Below, piece by piece: positions 25,536 to 35,902 of a stretch of 64,000 nt of DNA. Positions within the stretch are counted from its first letter, which is position 1, and each line of letters opens with the position of its first letter. Under the pieces are notes generated by a model. The model was not told where the DNA came from and did no database searches. It saw nothing but the letters and a program-made list of their open reading frames with translations. A program made the translations under genes and the position numbers. Origin of the DNA: Isoptericola halotolerans (GTDB lineage: Bacteria > Actinomycetota > Actinomycetes > Actinomycetales > Cellulomonadaceae); assembly GCF_003003075.1 (NCBI RefSeq), contig NZ_PVTX01000003.1:186001-250000 (forward strand), in the 5' to 3' direction.

Positions 25536-26305
25536 CTCGTCGGGCGGAGTCGGAGGTTGCGCAGCCGCAGGTGCAGCCACGCGGCCGCGAGCGCGACGAC
25601 GGCGAGCCCGGCGAGCAGCCGGCCGGCGGCAGCCGCCCCGTCGACCGTGACCAGGTGGCCGAGCAGGTCGGCGGTGCTGCCGCTGAGGGTGGCGAGCTCG
25701 ACGAGCGCGAGCAGGGCGATCCCCGGCAGCAGCAGGGCGGTCCCGCGCCACACGCCGTGCGTCTGGTACCCCGCGACGACGGCGCAGCCCACGAGCAGGT
25801 AGACCGCGGTGACGACCGCCTCGGCGAGCGCCGTGAGGGCGAAGTCGCCGAGATCGGTCAGTTCCAGCGCCCCGCCGTCCAGGCGTTGCCAGGGCCAGCC
25901 CAGCGCCTCGAAGTAGGCGCGCTCGCCGAGCAGCGCGAGGGCCTTCAGCAGCCCGTAGACGAGGCCGGTGATCGCGGCGGCGCGCACGGCGCCCGTACGC
26001 AGGGCGCCGCGCGTCCCGCCAGCCGCCAGGTGCGGGCGCAGGATGGTGGCGAACATCGCGACGGAGGTGCCGAACGCGACCCAGCGGGCGATGTAGTCGG
26101 CGGCGGACAGCACGCCGGCGTCCATCTGGTTCCCGGCGTTGCGCACGATCAGCGGCACCACGACGGCCACGACGGCGTAGACGACCCAGAACCCGGCACC
26201 GATCACGACGACGGCGGAGGTGACGGAGCGTTGGACGCGACGGACGGCCCGGGACTGCGCCTGCGCGGCGAACGCCGACCGGTCCAGGACGGCGGGCGCG
26301 CTCAT
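25532..26305 (-). CDS. Membrane protein, paralogue of 24768-25535 (ABC permease candidate)
   Basis: 257-residue protein with about six transmembrane segments and the shared HLAAGGTR motif (about residues 92-99). It overlaps both the ATPase before it and its paralogue after it by 4 bases, so the operon is tightly translationally coupled. Likely one half of the membrane channel for the ATPase at 26302. Confidence 0.7.
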   Translation of the reverse strand: MSAPAVLDRSAFAAQAQSRAVRRVQRSVTSAVVVIGAGFWVVYAVVAVVVPLIVRNAGNQMDAGVLSAADYIARWVAFGTSVAMFATILRPHLAAGGTRGALRTGAVRAAAITGLVYGLLKALALLGERAYFEALGWPWQRLDGGALELTDLGDFALTALAEAVVTAVYLLVGCAVVAGYQTHGVWRGTALLLPGIALLALVELATLSGSTADLLGHLVTVDGAAAAGRLLAGLAVVALAAAWLHLRLRNLRLRPTR

Positions 26306-27300
26306 CGGTCCGTCTCCGTCACGGCGGGCCGCCCTGCGGCGGGCCGCTCCGACCGGGCCGGGTCGGTGAGCCGCACGAACAGGTCCTGCAGCGGGAGCGC
26401 GCCGAGCTCGACGCCCGCCGCCCGCGCGGCGGTGGCCTCGCCGTCGTCGGGCGCTCCCTCGAGCGTGACCTGCAGCGTGCCGCCGAGCTGCTGACGGTGC
26501 AGCACCCGGCGGTCGCCGGCGAGCCGTTCGACGGCGGACGCCGGCCCCGTGAGGCTGAAGCCGCGCCGGCCCATCTCCTCGGCGGTCTCGGCGAGGAGCA
26601 CCCCGCCGCGGTCCAGGACGATCACGTCCTCGAAGAGCCGCTCCACCTCCTCGACCAGGTGGCTGGAGAGCAGGATGGTGCGGGGGTGCTCGGCGTAGTC
26701 GGCGAGGATCTCGTCGTAGAACGCGTACCGCGTCGGTGCGTCCATCCCCAGGTAGACCTCGTCGAAGATCGTCAGCGGCGCCCGGGCGGCCAGCCCGATG
26801 GTGGCGCCGACGGCGGACCTCTTGCCGCGGGAGAGCGCGGCGGGCTTCTTGCGGGGGTTCACCTCGAACATGTCGAGGAGCCGGGCCGCGAGGTCGGCGT
26901 CCCAGCAGGGGCGCAGGTCGGCGTAGTACCTGAGCGTCTCGGACAGCTTCTCGTCGTCCTGCAGGTCACCGGACTCGCGCACCAGCTGGACGTTGGAGGT
27001 GACCCACGGGTTCTCCCACGGGTCCTCCCACGTGTCGGGAGAGACGCCGTCGGGCCCGAGACGCACGGTGCCCGAGGTGGGCCGGTTGAAGGCCGCGAGC
27101 AGCGTGAGCAGCGTGGACTTGCCGGCGCCGTTGCGTCCGAGGACCCCCGTGATCACGCCCGGACGGATGGTGAGGTCCACGCCGGCGAGCGCGACGGTCG
27201 CGTCGTCCTTGAACGTCGTGCCGTCGACGGTCATCCGGCGCTGCTTGCCGAACCGGACGACGACGTCGTCCAGCCGGGCGCCGAAGGGCTCCGGGGTCAT
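26302..27300 (-). CDS. ABC transporter ATP-binding protein (YtrB-like)
   Basis: 332-residue ATPase with Walker A GRNGAGKS. The ABC signature is the unusual LSRGKRSAVG and Walker B is LTIFDEVYLGMD (Glu present, DEP replaced by DEV). The same deviations are familiar in YtrB-type ATPases linked to GntR/YtrA regulators, which respond to cell-wall antibiotics. It overlaps the GntR gene and the first membrane gene by 4 bases each. Confidence 0.85.
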   Translation of the reverse strand: MTPEPFGARLDDVVVRFGKQRRMTVDGTTFKDDATVALAGVDLTIRPGVITGVLGRNGAGKSTLLTLLAAFNRPTSGTVRLGPDGVSPDTWEDPWENPWVTSNVQLVRESGDLQDDEKLSETLRYYADLRPCWDADLAARLLDMFEVNPRKKPAALSRGKRSAVGATIGLAARAPLTIFDEVYLGMDAPTRYAFYDEILADYAEHPRTILLSSHLVEEVERLFEDVIVLDRGGVLLAETAEEMGRRGFSLTGPASAVERLAGDRRVLHRQQLGGTLQVTLEGAPDDGEATAARAAGVELGALPLQDLFVRLTDPARSERPAAGRPAVTETDR

Positions 27301-27692
27301 GACTTCTCCTGAGTGGTCTGGTGGGCGGCACCGTCGGTGCCGTCCGAGCCGGTGATGTAGGCGACGATCTCCTCGGTGGGGATGCCGAGCACGGCCGCCT
27401 GGGCGAGCGCGGGGGCCAGGACGTCGTCGTAGTACGCCTGGCGGTGCTGGTCGAGGAGGCGCTCACGGGCGCCGGGGGCGACGAACATCCCCAGCCCCCG
27501 GCGCTTGTAGAGCACGCCCTCCTCGACGAGTCCGGTGAACGCCTTGGCCGCGGTGGCGGGGTTGATCCGGAACGTCGTCGCGAACTGGGTGGTGGACATG
27601 ACCTGCTCCTCTTCCGCGAGCTCCCCGGCGAGGACCTGCGACCGGATCATCTGCGCGATCTGGACGTAGATCGGCTCGGGCCCGTCGAACAT
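27297..27692 (-). CDS. GntR-family repressor, YtrA subfamily
   Basis: 131-residue regulator with an N-terminal winged helix (PIYVQIAQMIRSQVLAGEL, then FRINPATAAKAF) and the short helical tail of YtrA proteins rather than a large ligand domain. First gene of a four-gene ABC operon that it probably represses. ATG 27692 follows GAGGAGG. A 24-base palindrome lies 30 bases upstream in the promoter. Confidence 0.9.
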   Translation of the reverse strand: MFDGPEPIYVQIAQMIRSQVLAGELAEEEQVMSTTQFATTFRINPATAAKAFTGLVEEGVLYKRRGLGMFVAPGARERLLDQHRQAYYDDVLAPALAQAAVLGIPTEEIVAYITGSDGTDGAAHQTTQEKS

Positions 27693-27722
27693 GCGGCCCT
27701 CCTCACGGTGCTGTGGTCCTAT

Positions 27723-27746
27723 GGTTCGTTACTTGACTAATGAACC
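27723..27746. promoter_or_regulatory. Operator of the GntR/ABC operon
   Basis: GGTTCGTTAC - TTGA - CTAATGAACC: 10-base arms with two mismatches in one of the most AT-rich spots nearby. On the minus strand a candidate -10 TAGGAC (27720-27715) lies just downstream, so binding would occlude the promoter. Confidence 0.65.
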
Positions 27747-27806
27747 ACAGGGGTTCGACGTCGTCAACCCCTGGTGGACGCACCGCGCCCGGCGTTGACT
27801 GGAGAC

Positions 27807-28586
27807 ATGGACACCTGGTCGAGCCTCGCGTTCGTCCTCGCGGGCGCCTGGATCGTGGCCCGACGGCGGTACCCCGGCCCGGCGGACCGGCACGCCGAGG
27901 CGGCACGCAGCCGGGCCGCCGAGGCGGCACGCAGCCGGGCCGCGCTCGGCGTGCTGGCGGTGCTCGTCGGCGTGGGGTCCGTGATCCAGCACGGCCCGGC
28001 ACCGTCCTGGAACCCGCTGGTCCACGACCCGCCCCTGCTGGGCACCTACGCACTCGTCGCCGCCGACGCCTTCGCCGACCTCACCGGCCGCCGCCTGCGC
28101 ACCTGGTGGTGGCTGGCCCCCACGCTCGCCGACGTGGCGCTCGCCGCGCTCTCCCCCGCGGCGTCGATCGTGGCGCAGGGGACGGCGTCGGCCCTCGCGG
28201 TCGTAGCGGTCCTCGCGCGCGCCGCGGCGCGGCCGGCGCTGCGTGCCCGGCTGCTCACCGCCGTCGTCGTCCTCGGCGTCGGAGCGCTCGTCGGGTTCGT
28301 CCCGGTGTGGGGGCACAGCGCCTGGCACGTGCTCGCCGCGGCGGCGATCGTGGTGGTGGCGCCCGCCGTCGGCCGGCGCCCCGACCTCACAGCAGGCGCC
28401 GCGCCCCCGGCACCACGACCCGCAGCCAGCGGTAGCCGTACCCGTCCAGGCGCACCTGGGCCGCACCGTCCGGACCCGGCTCGCAGTCGTCGTGGTCGAG
28501 GAGGTCCACCAGCCGGGTTTCCTCCGGCAGGTCACCGAGCGACAGGTCCACGACCACCGGGTCCGGGGACAGGTTGTGCACCGTGA
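27807..28586 (+). CDS. Membrane protein of unknown function
   Basis: 259-residue frame with about six hydrophobic segments in the first 190 residues and conserved-looking polar residues in VIQHGPAPSWNPLVHD (His and Asp next to membrane helices, as in ceramidase-like hydrolases). The last 67 codons lie antisense to the end of the GH13 gene and read as Arg/Pro/Gly shadow sequence. The ancestral stop was therefore probably lost near 28390. ATG at 27807 follows CTGGAG. Function unknown. Confidence 0.6.
   Translation: MDTWSSLAFVLAGAWIVARRRYPGPADRHAEAARSRAAEAARSRAALGVLAVLVGVGSVIQHGPAPSWNPLVHDPPLLGTYALVAADAFADLTGRRLRTWWWLAPTLADVALAALSPAASIVAQGTASALAVVAVLARAAARPALRARLLTAVVVLGVGALVGFVPVWGHSAWHVLAAAAIVVVAPAVGRRPDLTAGAAPPAPRPAASGSRTRPGAPGPHRPDPARSRRGRGGPPAGFPPAGHRATGPRPPGPGTGCAP
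27897..27944 (+). repeat. 24-bp tandem duplication
   Basis: Two copies of a 24-base unit, identical but for the last base, encode EAARSRAA twice in the first cytoplasmic loop of the membrane protein. Confidence 0.85.
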
Positions 28587-30087
28587 CCATCGAGGCGTCC
28601 TGCCAGGTCGTGCGGTGCGCGAGCACCGCGGCCGACGGCTGGTCGAGCACCTCCGGGGTGCCCCAGCCGAGCTCGGGGCACTCCCGGTAGCGGTGCGTGA
28701 GGAGCCGGATGAACGACAGCAGCGAGTCCGGGTCCCGGCGCTGGTCGGCCACGTTCACGTGCTCCGGCGCCCAGCCGTCGCCCGGCAGCGGCGTCGGGAA
28801 CCGCCGTGCCGGCGCGTGCGAGAAACCACCGTGCCGCTCCGGCGACCACTGCATGGGCGTGCGGACGGCGAGCCGTCCCGGCGCCTCGAGGTTCTCCCCC
28901 ATCCCGATCTCCTCGCCGTAGTACAGCACCGGCGTGCCCGGGAGCGAGAAGAGCAGCGAGTAGACCATCCGGACGCGGCGCGGGTCGCCGTTCAGCATCG
29001 GCGGCAGCCGACGGCGCAGCCCGCGCCCGTAGAGCTGCATCGACTCCTCGGGGCCGAAGGCGTCGAAGACCTCCTGCCGCTCCTCGAGCGTGAGCTTGTC
29101 GAGGGTGAGCTCGTCGTGGTTGCGCACGAACGTCGCCCACTGCGCGTCGTGCGGGATCGTCGGACGCGAGCGCAGCGCCGCCGCCAACGGGCCGGCGTCG
29201 GCCCGGGCGAGCGACAGGTACATCGCCTGCATGGCGTTGAAGTCGAACTGGAGCGTCAGCTCGGAGACCTCGGTACCGCTGTCGCCGTCCCCGGGGGACG
29301 TGTCGCCGAAGTACAGCGCCTGGTCCGCGTAGGGCAGGTTCACCTCGCCCATGAGGACGGCCTCGCCGGACCGGCGGCCGACGAAGGCTCGCAGCGTGCG
29401 CAGGAAGTCGTGCGGGTCCTCGATGGCGTCGCCGGGCCGCGCGGCGACGTCCGAGAGGGCGAACGGGACGGCGTCGACCCGGAAGCCCGCGATGCCGAGC
29501 TCCAGCCAGAACCCGATCGTCTTCGCGATGGCGTCCCGCACCGCCGGGTTCGCCGTGTTGAGGTCCGGCTGGTGGGAGTAGAAGCGGTGGCGGTACCACT
29601 CGCCGGTCGCGTCGTCGAGGGTCCAGATCCCGTCCTCCTCGTCCGGGAACACCACCTGGTCCTTCGTGGACGGCGGCTCGTCCTGGCGCCACACGTAGTA
29701 GTCCCGGAAGGGCGAGCTCGTCGAGCGCCGGGCGGCGCGGAACCACGGGTGCCGGTCCGAGGTGTGGTTCACCACCAGGTCCACGACGACCCGGATGCCA
29801 CGGTCCCGCGCGGTCCGCACCAGCTCGACGACGTCGCCGACGTCACCGAGCCGGGGGTCGACCCCGAGGAAGTCGGTCACGTCGTAGCCGTCGTCGAGGT
29901 CGGCCGTCGGGTAGAACGGCATGAGCCACAGGCAGGTGACGCCGAGGTCGGCAAGATGGTCGATCCGTTGCAGCAGGCCCGGGAAGTCGCCCACGCCGTC
30001 GTCGTTCCAGTCGAGGTACGTCTCCACGTCGAGGCAGTAGACGACGGCGTTCTTCCACCACAGGTCGCCGGTGTCGCGGATCCTCAT
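28387..30087 (-). CDS. GH13 trehalose synthase/alpha-glucosidase-like enzyme
   Basis: 566-residue glycoside hydrolase 13. The three catalytic residues are present: nucleophile D205 (GFRVDAV), acid/base E248 (GEVN) and D325 (NHDE). VVDLVVNHTSD and the GDFPGLLQRIDHL start resemble trehalose synthase (TreS), but the maltokinase-like C-terminal part is absent. It either interconverts maltose and trehalose or hydrolyses alpha-glucosides. ATG 30087 overlaps the LLM flavoprotein stop (ATGA), and I recall this pair as common in actinobacteria and proteobacteria. The 3' end overlaps a convergent frame by 200 bases. Confidence 0.88.
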   Translation of the reverse strand: MRIRDTGDLWWKNAVVYCLDVETYLDWNDDGVGDFPGLLQRIDHLADLGVTCLWLMPFYPTADLDDGYDVTDFLGVDPRLGDVGDVVELVRTARDRGIRVVVDLVVNHTSDRHPWFRAARRSTSSPFRDYYVWRQDEPPSTKDQVVFPDEEDGIWTLDDATGEWYRHRFYSHQPDLNTANPAVRDAIAKTIGFWLELGIAGFRVDAVPFALSDVAARPGDAIEDPHDFLRTLRAFVGRRSGEAVLMGEVNLPYADQALYFGDTSPGDGDSGTEVSELTLQFDFNAMQAMYLSLARADAGPLAAALRSRPTIPHDAQWATFVRNHDELTLDKLTLEERQEVFDAFGPEESMQLYGRGLRRRLPPMLNGDPRRVRMVYSLLFSLPGTPVLYYGEEIGMGENLEAPGRLAVRTPMQWSPERHGGFSHAPARRFPTPLPGDGWAPEHVNVADQRRDPDSLLSFIRLLTHRYRECPELGWGTPEVLDQPSAAVLAHRTTWQDASMVTVHNLSPDPVVVDLSLGDLPEETRLVDLLDHDDCEPGPDGAAQVRLDGYGYRWLRVVVPGARRLL

Positions 30088-31052
30088 GCCGCCACCTCCC
30101 GCAGCCGCGGCAGGAGCGTCTCGGCGGCGACGTCGAGGAACCCGTCCTGCTCCTGGCCGACGTGGTGCAGGTAGACCTCGTCGAACCCGCAGGCGACGAG
30201 CTCGCCGACCCGGTCGGCCAGGCGCTGCGGGTCGTGCTCGACCAGGACGGTCCCCCGCACCTGCTCGGGACGGACCAGGTCGGCGATCGCGTCGTACTGC
30301 TGCGGCGTCTCCAGGTCCCAGCTCACGGACGGCGGCAGCAGGTTGGACCGCCACTGGTCGTGCGCGACGGCGAACGCCGCCTCGTCGTCCGGCCCCCACG
30401 CGACGTGGACCTGGAGCGCCAGGGCACCGCGGCCACCGGCGTCGCGGTACTCCCCGACGACGCGGCGCAGCGTCTCGGCCGGCTGGTTGACCGTGACGAG
30501 GCCGTCCGCCCAGTCCGCGTGGCGGCGGGCCGTGGCGGGGGTGACCGCGGCACCGACCAGTCGCGGCGGTACCTCGGGCAGCGACCAGACCCGGGCCCGG
30601 TCGACCGTCACGAGCCCGTGGTGGGTGACCTCCTGCCCGGCGAGCAGCGCCCGCATCACCTCGACGCACTCGCGCAGCCGCGCGTCACGCTCCGGCTTGG
30701 TCGGCCACCGGTCACCCGTGACGTGCTCGTTCATCGCCTCGCCGGAGCCGAGCGCCGCCCAGAACCGGCCGGGGAACATCGCGGCCAGCGTCGCCACCGC
30801 CTGCGCGGCGACGGCCGGGTGGTACCGCTGGCCGGGTGCCGTGACGACGCCGAACGGCAGCTCCGTCGTGGCGAGCGCGGCGCCGAGCCACGACCAGGCA
30901 TAGCCGGACTCGCCCTGCCGGACGCTCCAGGGCGTCAGGTGGTCCGAGCACGTGGCGGCGTCGAACCCGGCGTCCTGGGCCCGTCGCGTCGCGGCGAGCA
31001 GCGGTCCGGGAGCGATCTGTTCGTGCGAGGCGTGGAACCCGATCGTGACCAT
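30084..31052 (-). CDS. LLM-class flavin-dependent oxidoreductase
   Basis: 322-residue luciferase-like TIM-barrel protein (SDHLTPW near the N-terminus, GRFWAALGSGEAMNEH in the middle). It resembles the TIGR03885 type, thought to use FMN rather than F420. Co-translated with the GH13 gene. What a flavin oxidoreductase does beside an alpha-glucan enzyme is not known. Confidence 0.85.
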   Translation of the reverse strand: MVTIGFHASHEQIAPGPLLAATRRAQDAGFDAATCSDHLTPWSVRQGESGYAWSWLGAALATTELPFGVVTAPGQRYHPAVAAQAVATLAAMFPGRFWAALGSGEAMNEHVTGDRWPTKPERDARLRECVEVMRALLAGQEVTHHGLVTVDRARVWSLPEVPPRLVGAAVTPATARRHADWADGLVTVNQPAETLRRVVGEYRDAGGRGALALQVHVAWGPDDEAAFAVAHDQWRSNLLPPSVSWDLETPQQYDAIADLVRPEQVRGTVLVEHDPQRLADRVGELVACGFDEVYLHHVGQEQDGFLDVAAETLLPRLREVAA

Positions 31053-31105
31053 GCTCGCCAGTCAAGCGGGTCGTCCTGGTGCCCGCGCGTCGAGCGCCCG
31101 GCGCC

Positions 31106-31561
31106 TCAGCGGCGTGACGCGCGGCGCCGCTCGTACCGGCGTCGGGCCGCGGAGTGCGCGTCGCGCAGCAGGGCCAGCACCGCCGGGGTGGTGCGCTCGG
31201 CCGGGTCGACGACGCACACCCACCCCAGGTCTCCGTACACCGGATGCCGCGTCCAGGTGTCCGTCGGCACGCGGCGCGACGCCGGGACGTGCTCGACGAG
31301 CTCGTGGACCCGGTCCCGCCCCACCTGGACGTTGACCCGCCACCGGCCGGGCTCGTCGAGGTCGCAAGTGGTGTCGTCGGGGTAGTTCTTCGTGACGATC
31401 GTGCCGTAGGGCTGCACGGTGGTCGGCACCTGGCCGTCGGGGGCGTAGTAGAAGAACGCGTCGCCCCAGGCGATGTCCGGGGTGCCGTCGTCGGGCCGGG
31501 GCTGAAGGACGAGCGCGCCGTCGAACCCGCGCACCGCGCTGATGATCTGGTCCATACTCAT
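31106..31561 (-). CDS. DUF6194-like protein
   Basis: 151-residue soluble protein whose central segment (WGDAFFYYAPDG, QPYGTIVTKNYPDD, GRWRVNVQVGR) matches the actinobacterial DUF6194 pattern as I remember it; function unknown. Starts at ATG 31561 or 31555. It is divergent from the MerR gene, with a palindrome directly in front of both, so it is a likely MerR target. Confidence 0.75.
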   Translation of the reverse strand: MSMDQIISAVRGFDGALVLQPRPDDGTPDIAWGDAFFYYAPDGQVPTTVQPYGTIVTKNYPDDTTCDLDEPGRWRVNVQVGRDRVHELVEHVPASRRVPTDTWTRHPVYGDLGWVCVVDPAERTTPAVLALLRDAHSAARRRYERRRASRR

Positions 31562-31563
31562 GG

Positions 31564-31581
31564 TTCAAGCGTCGCCTTGAA
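31564..31581. promoter_or_regulatory. MerR-type operator
   Basis: TTCAAG-CGTCGC-CTTGAA, a perfect 6-base dyad with a 6-base centre, lies between the divergent DUF6194-like and merR starts. The geometry is usual for MerR-family sites. Confidence 0.65.
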
Positions 31582-31589
31582 GTGCTTCT

Positions 31590-32306
31590 GTGGGGTTGCG
31601 GAAGGAACGAGCGTTGCGGACCGACGACGTCGCCCGGGCCACGGGCTACTCCGTGCAGCAGGTGCGAGACCTCGAGCGGCTCGGCATCGTCCCGCCGGCC
31701 GAACGGGCTGCCAACGGCTACCGGCAGTATCGACCGCTCCACGTCCAGGCGGTACGCGCCTACCGGGGGCTCGCCGCCGCCGTCGGGCCGGTCGTCGCAC
31801 GCCGCACCCTGGCCGGGCTGTGGGAGGCGACGCTGCCCGACGCCGCCGCAACGATCACCGCCCTGCATGCCGGGCTCGCCGCGGAACGCACCTCGACCCT
31901 CCAGGCGCTGCGGGCGCTCGAGGCCATCTCCGCGGAACCGGCAGAGGGTGGGCCGCGCGACGTCCTGACCATCACCGAGCTCGCCGCCGCGCTCGGTGTG
32001 CGGAGGTCGACCCTGCGGCACTGGGAGGCCGAGGGGCTCGTCGAGCCCGAACGGGTCGGGTCGCTGCGAGCCCGCGTCTTCGACGTCGACGCTGTCCGGG
32101 CCGCGCGGATCGTCGCGGCACTGCGTGCGGCGGGCTACCCGATCCCCGCCGTCGCCCGGACCATGGCGGCGCTGCGCGGGCTCGGCGACCCGTCCGAGGC
32201 GGAGGCCGCGCTGCGGGCGCGGCTGACCGGCATCGCGACACGGTCGGTGGCGCTGCTGCGGGCCGGGGCGGACCTGGCCGACGTGCTGGACGCCGCGGCG
32301 CCCTGA
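31590..32306 (+). CDS. MerR-family regulator with two HTH domains
   Basis: 238-residue protein containing two MerR winged-helix modules in one chain: residues about 9-45 (RTDDVARATGYSVQQVRDLE) and about 130-190 (TITELAAALGVRRSTLRHWE). A helical segment links them. Ordinary MerR proteins have one HTH and dimerise; a tandem form may bind as a pseudo-dimer. GTG 31590 lacks a ribosome binding site. TTG 31614, preceded by GGAAGGA, may be the real start. Confidence 0.82.
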   Translation: MGLRKERALRTDDVARATGYSVQQVRDLERLGIVPPAERAANGYRQYRPLHVQAVRAYRGLAAAVGPVVARRTLAGLWEATLPDAAATITALHAGLAAERTSTLQALRALEAISAEPAEGGPRDVLTITELAAALGVRRSTLRHWEAEGLVEPERVGSLRARVFDVDAVRAARIVAALRAAGYPIPAVARTMAALRGLGDPSEAEAALRARLTGIATRSVALLRAGADLADVLDAAAP

Positions 32307-32340
32307 GACGCAGCTGCCCACGAGTCGGTGCAGGGACGCC

Positions 32341-32378
32341 GCAGGGCCGCGGCGGGACGAGTCCCACCGCGGCCCTGC
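32341..32378. terminator. Bidirectional terminator between merR and asd
   Basis: A near-perfect 18-base hairpin, GCAGGGCCGCGG-GGGAC with its complement around GA, lies between convergent genes. Confidence 0.8.
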
Positions 32379-32382
32379 GTTG

Positions 32383-32432
32383 CTACCTCGCCGAGTTCTG
32401 CACTACCTCAGCGTGAGCCGCACTACCTCGGC
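32383..32432. repeat. 20-bp-period direct repeat (2.5 units)
   Basis: CTACCTC recurs at 32383, 32403 and 32423, exactly 20 bases apart; the first two units also share the ending GCA. It abuts the asd stop. Origin unknown. Confidence 0.6.
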
Positions 32433-32433
32433 A

Positions 32434-34855
<2,422 letters not shown>

Positions 34856-34926
34856 GCATGCAACCTTTCTGTTGCCGGCCACCGTCTCTCTCAACGGCCC
34901 GCCGGTGTCTTGTGTGTGCGCCGACC

Positions 34927-34932
34927 ATCGTA
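34927..34932 (-). promoter_or_regulatory. Candidate -10 of lysC-asd
   Basis: TACGAT on the minus strand, about 70 bases before the lysC ATG. The -35 is poor. No lysine riboswitch fold was noticed in the leader. Confidence 0.4.
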
Positions 34933-34979
34933 GCGCCCGGCGCCCGCGACCGGTGTGGACGACGTCACACGTCGCGGTG

Positions 34980-35762
34980 CTACGCCGTGAGGTCGGTGAC
35001 GACGTCGTAGCCGAGCTTGCAGATCAGCGCCCCGACCACCACCACGAAGACGACCCGCACGAACCCGGACCCCTTCGCGACGGCCATGCGCGCTCCGACG
35101 TAGCCGCCCACCAGGTTCGCCACGCCCATCGCCAGACCGAGCCCCCAGATCACGGCGCCGTGCGGCACGAAGAACAGCAGCGCCCCGAGGTTCGTCGCGA
35201 AGTTGACGATCTTGGCCAGGGCCGACGCCGGCAGGAACGCGTAGCCGAGCACGCTCACCAGGGAGATCACCAGGAACGTCCCCGTCCCGGGCCCGAGCAG
35301 GCCGTCGTACGCACCGATGACCAGCCCGATGCCCGCGGCCGTCCAGCGGTGCCGGTTGCCCTCCCAGCGCAGGTTGTCCTGCGCACCGAGCTGCGGCTTG
35401 AGGATCGTGAACGCCGCGACACCGATGAGCACCACCAGGATGATCGGCGTGAAGAGCTCGGCCGGGATCTGCGTGGCGAGCGCCGCGCCGCCGAACGCGC
35501 CCACGAGCGCCGCGAGCGCCATCGGCCCCGCCGTCGTGAGATCGGGCCCCACCCGCCGGTAGTACGTGATCGAGCTGACCGAGGTGCCCATGATCGAGCC
35601 GAGCTTGTTGGTGGCGAGCGCCTGCACCGGGGAGATGCCCGGCACCAGCAGCAGCGCGGGGAGCTGGATCAGCCCGCCCCCACCGACGACGGCGTCGACC
35701 CAGCCGGCCGCGAGGCCGGCCAGGACGAGCAGCAGGATGGTGGTGAGGTCGAGATCGAGCAC
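34980..35762 (-). CDS. TauE/SafE-family (TSUP) permease
   Basis: 260-residue membrane protein with about eight hydrophobic segments and the duplicated TSUP glycine motif ([13 protein letters not shown] near the N-terminus, [14 protein letters not shown] in the middle). The family exports or imports sulfite, sulfoacetate and other organosulfur anions; the substrate is unknown. GTG start. Separated from lysC by about 120 bases, so a distinct unit. Confidence 0.88.
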   Translation of the reverse strand: MLDLDLTTILLLVLAGLAAGWVDAVVGGGGLIQLPALLLVPGISPVQALATNKLGSIMGTSVSSITYYRRVGPDLTTAGPMALAALVGAFGGAALATQIPAELFTPIILVVLIGVAAFTILKPQLGAQDNLRWEGNRHRWTAAGIGLVIGAYDGLLGPGTGTFLVISLVSVLGYAFLPASALAKIVNFATNLGALLFFVPHGAVIWGLGLAMGVANLVGGYVGARMAVAKGSGFVRVVFVVVVGALICKLGYDVVTDLTA

Positions 35763-35902
35763 GCGTCGAATCCTTGCACGTGGTCACCCCCGGTCGCCGG
35801 TGTCCCCACCGTGCGCGGTCGCGCTCACGGGCGCTGCGCGCCCTGCGCTTCCCGTCTGACGACCGCGCGCGGCGGGGAGACCGGCGACCTCTCGCGTCGC
35901 GG

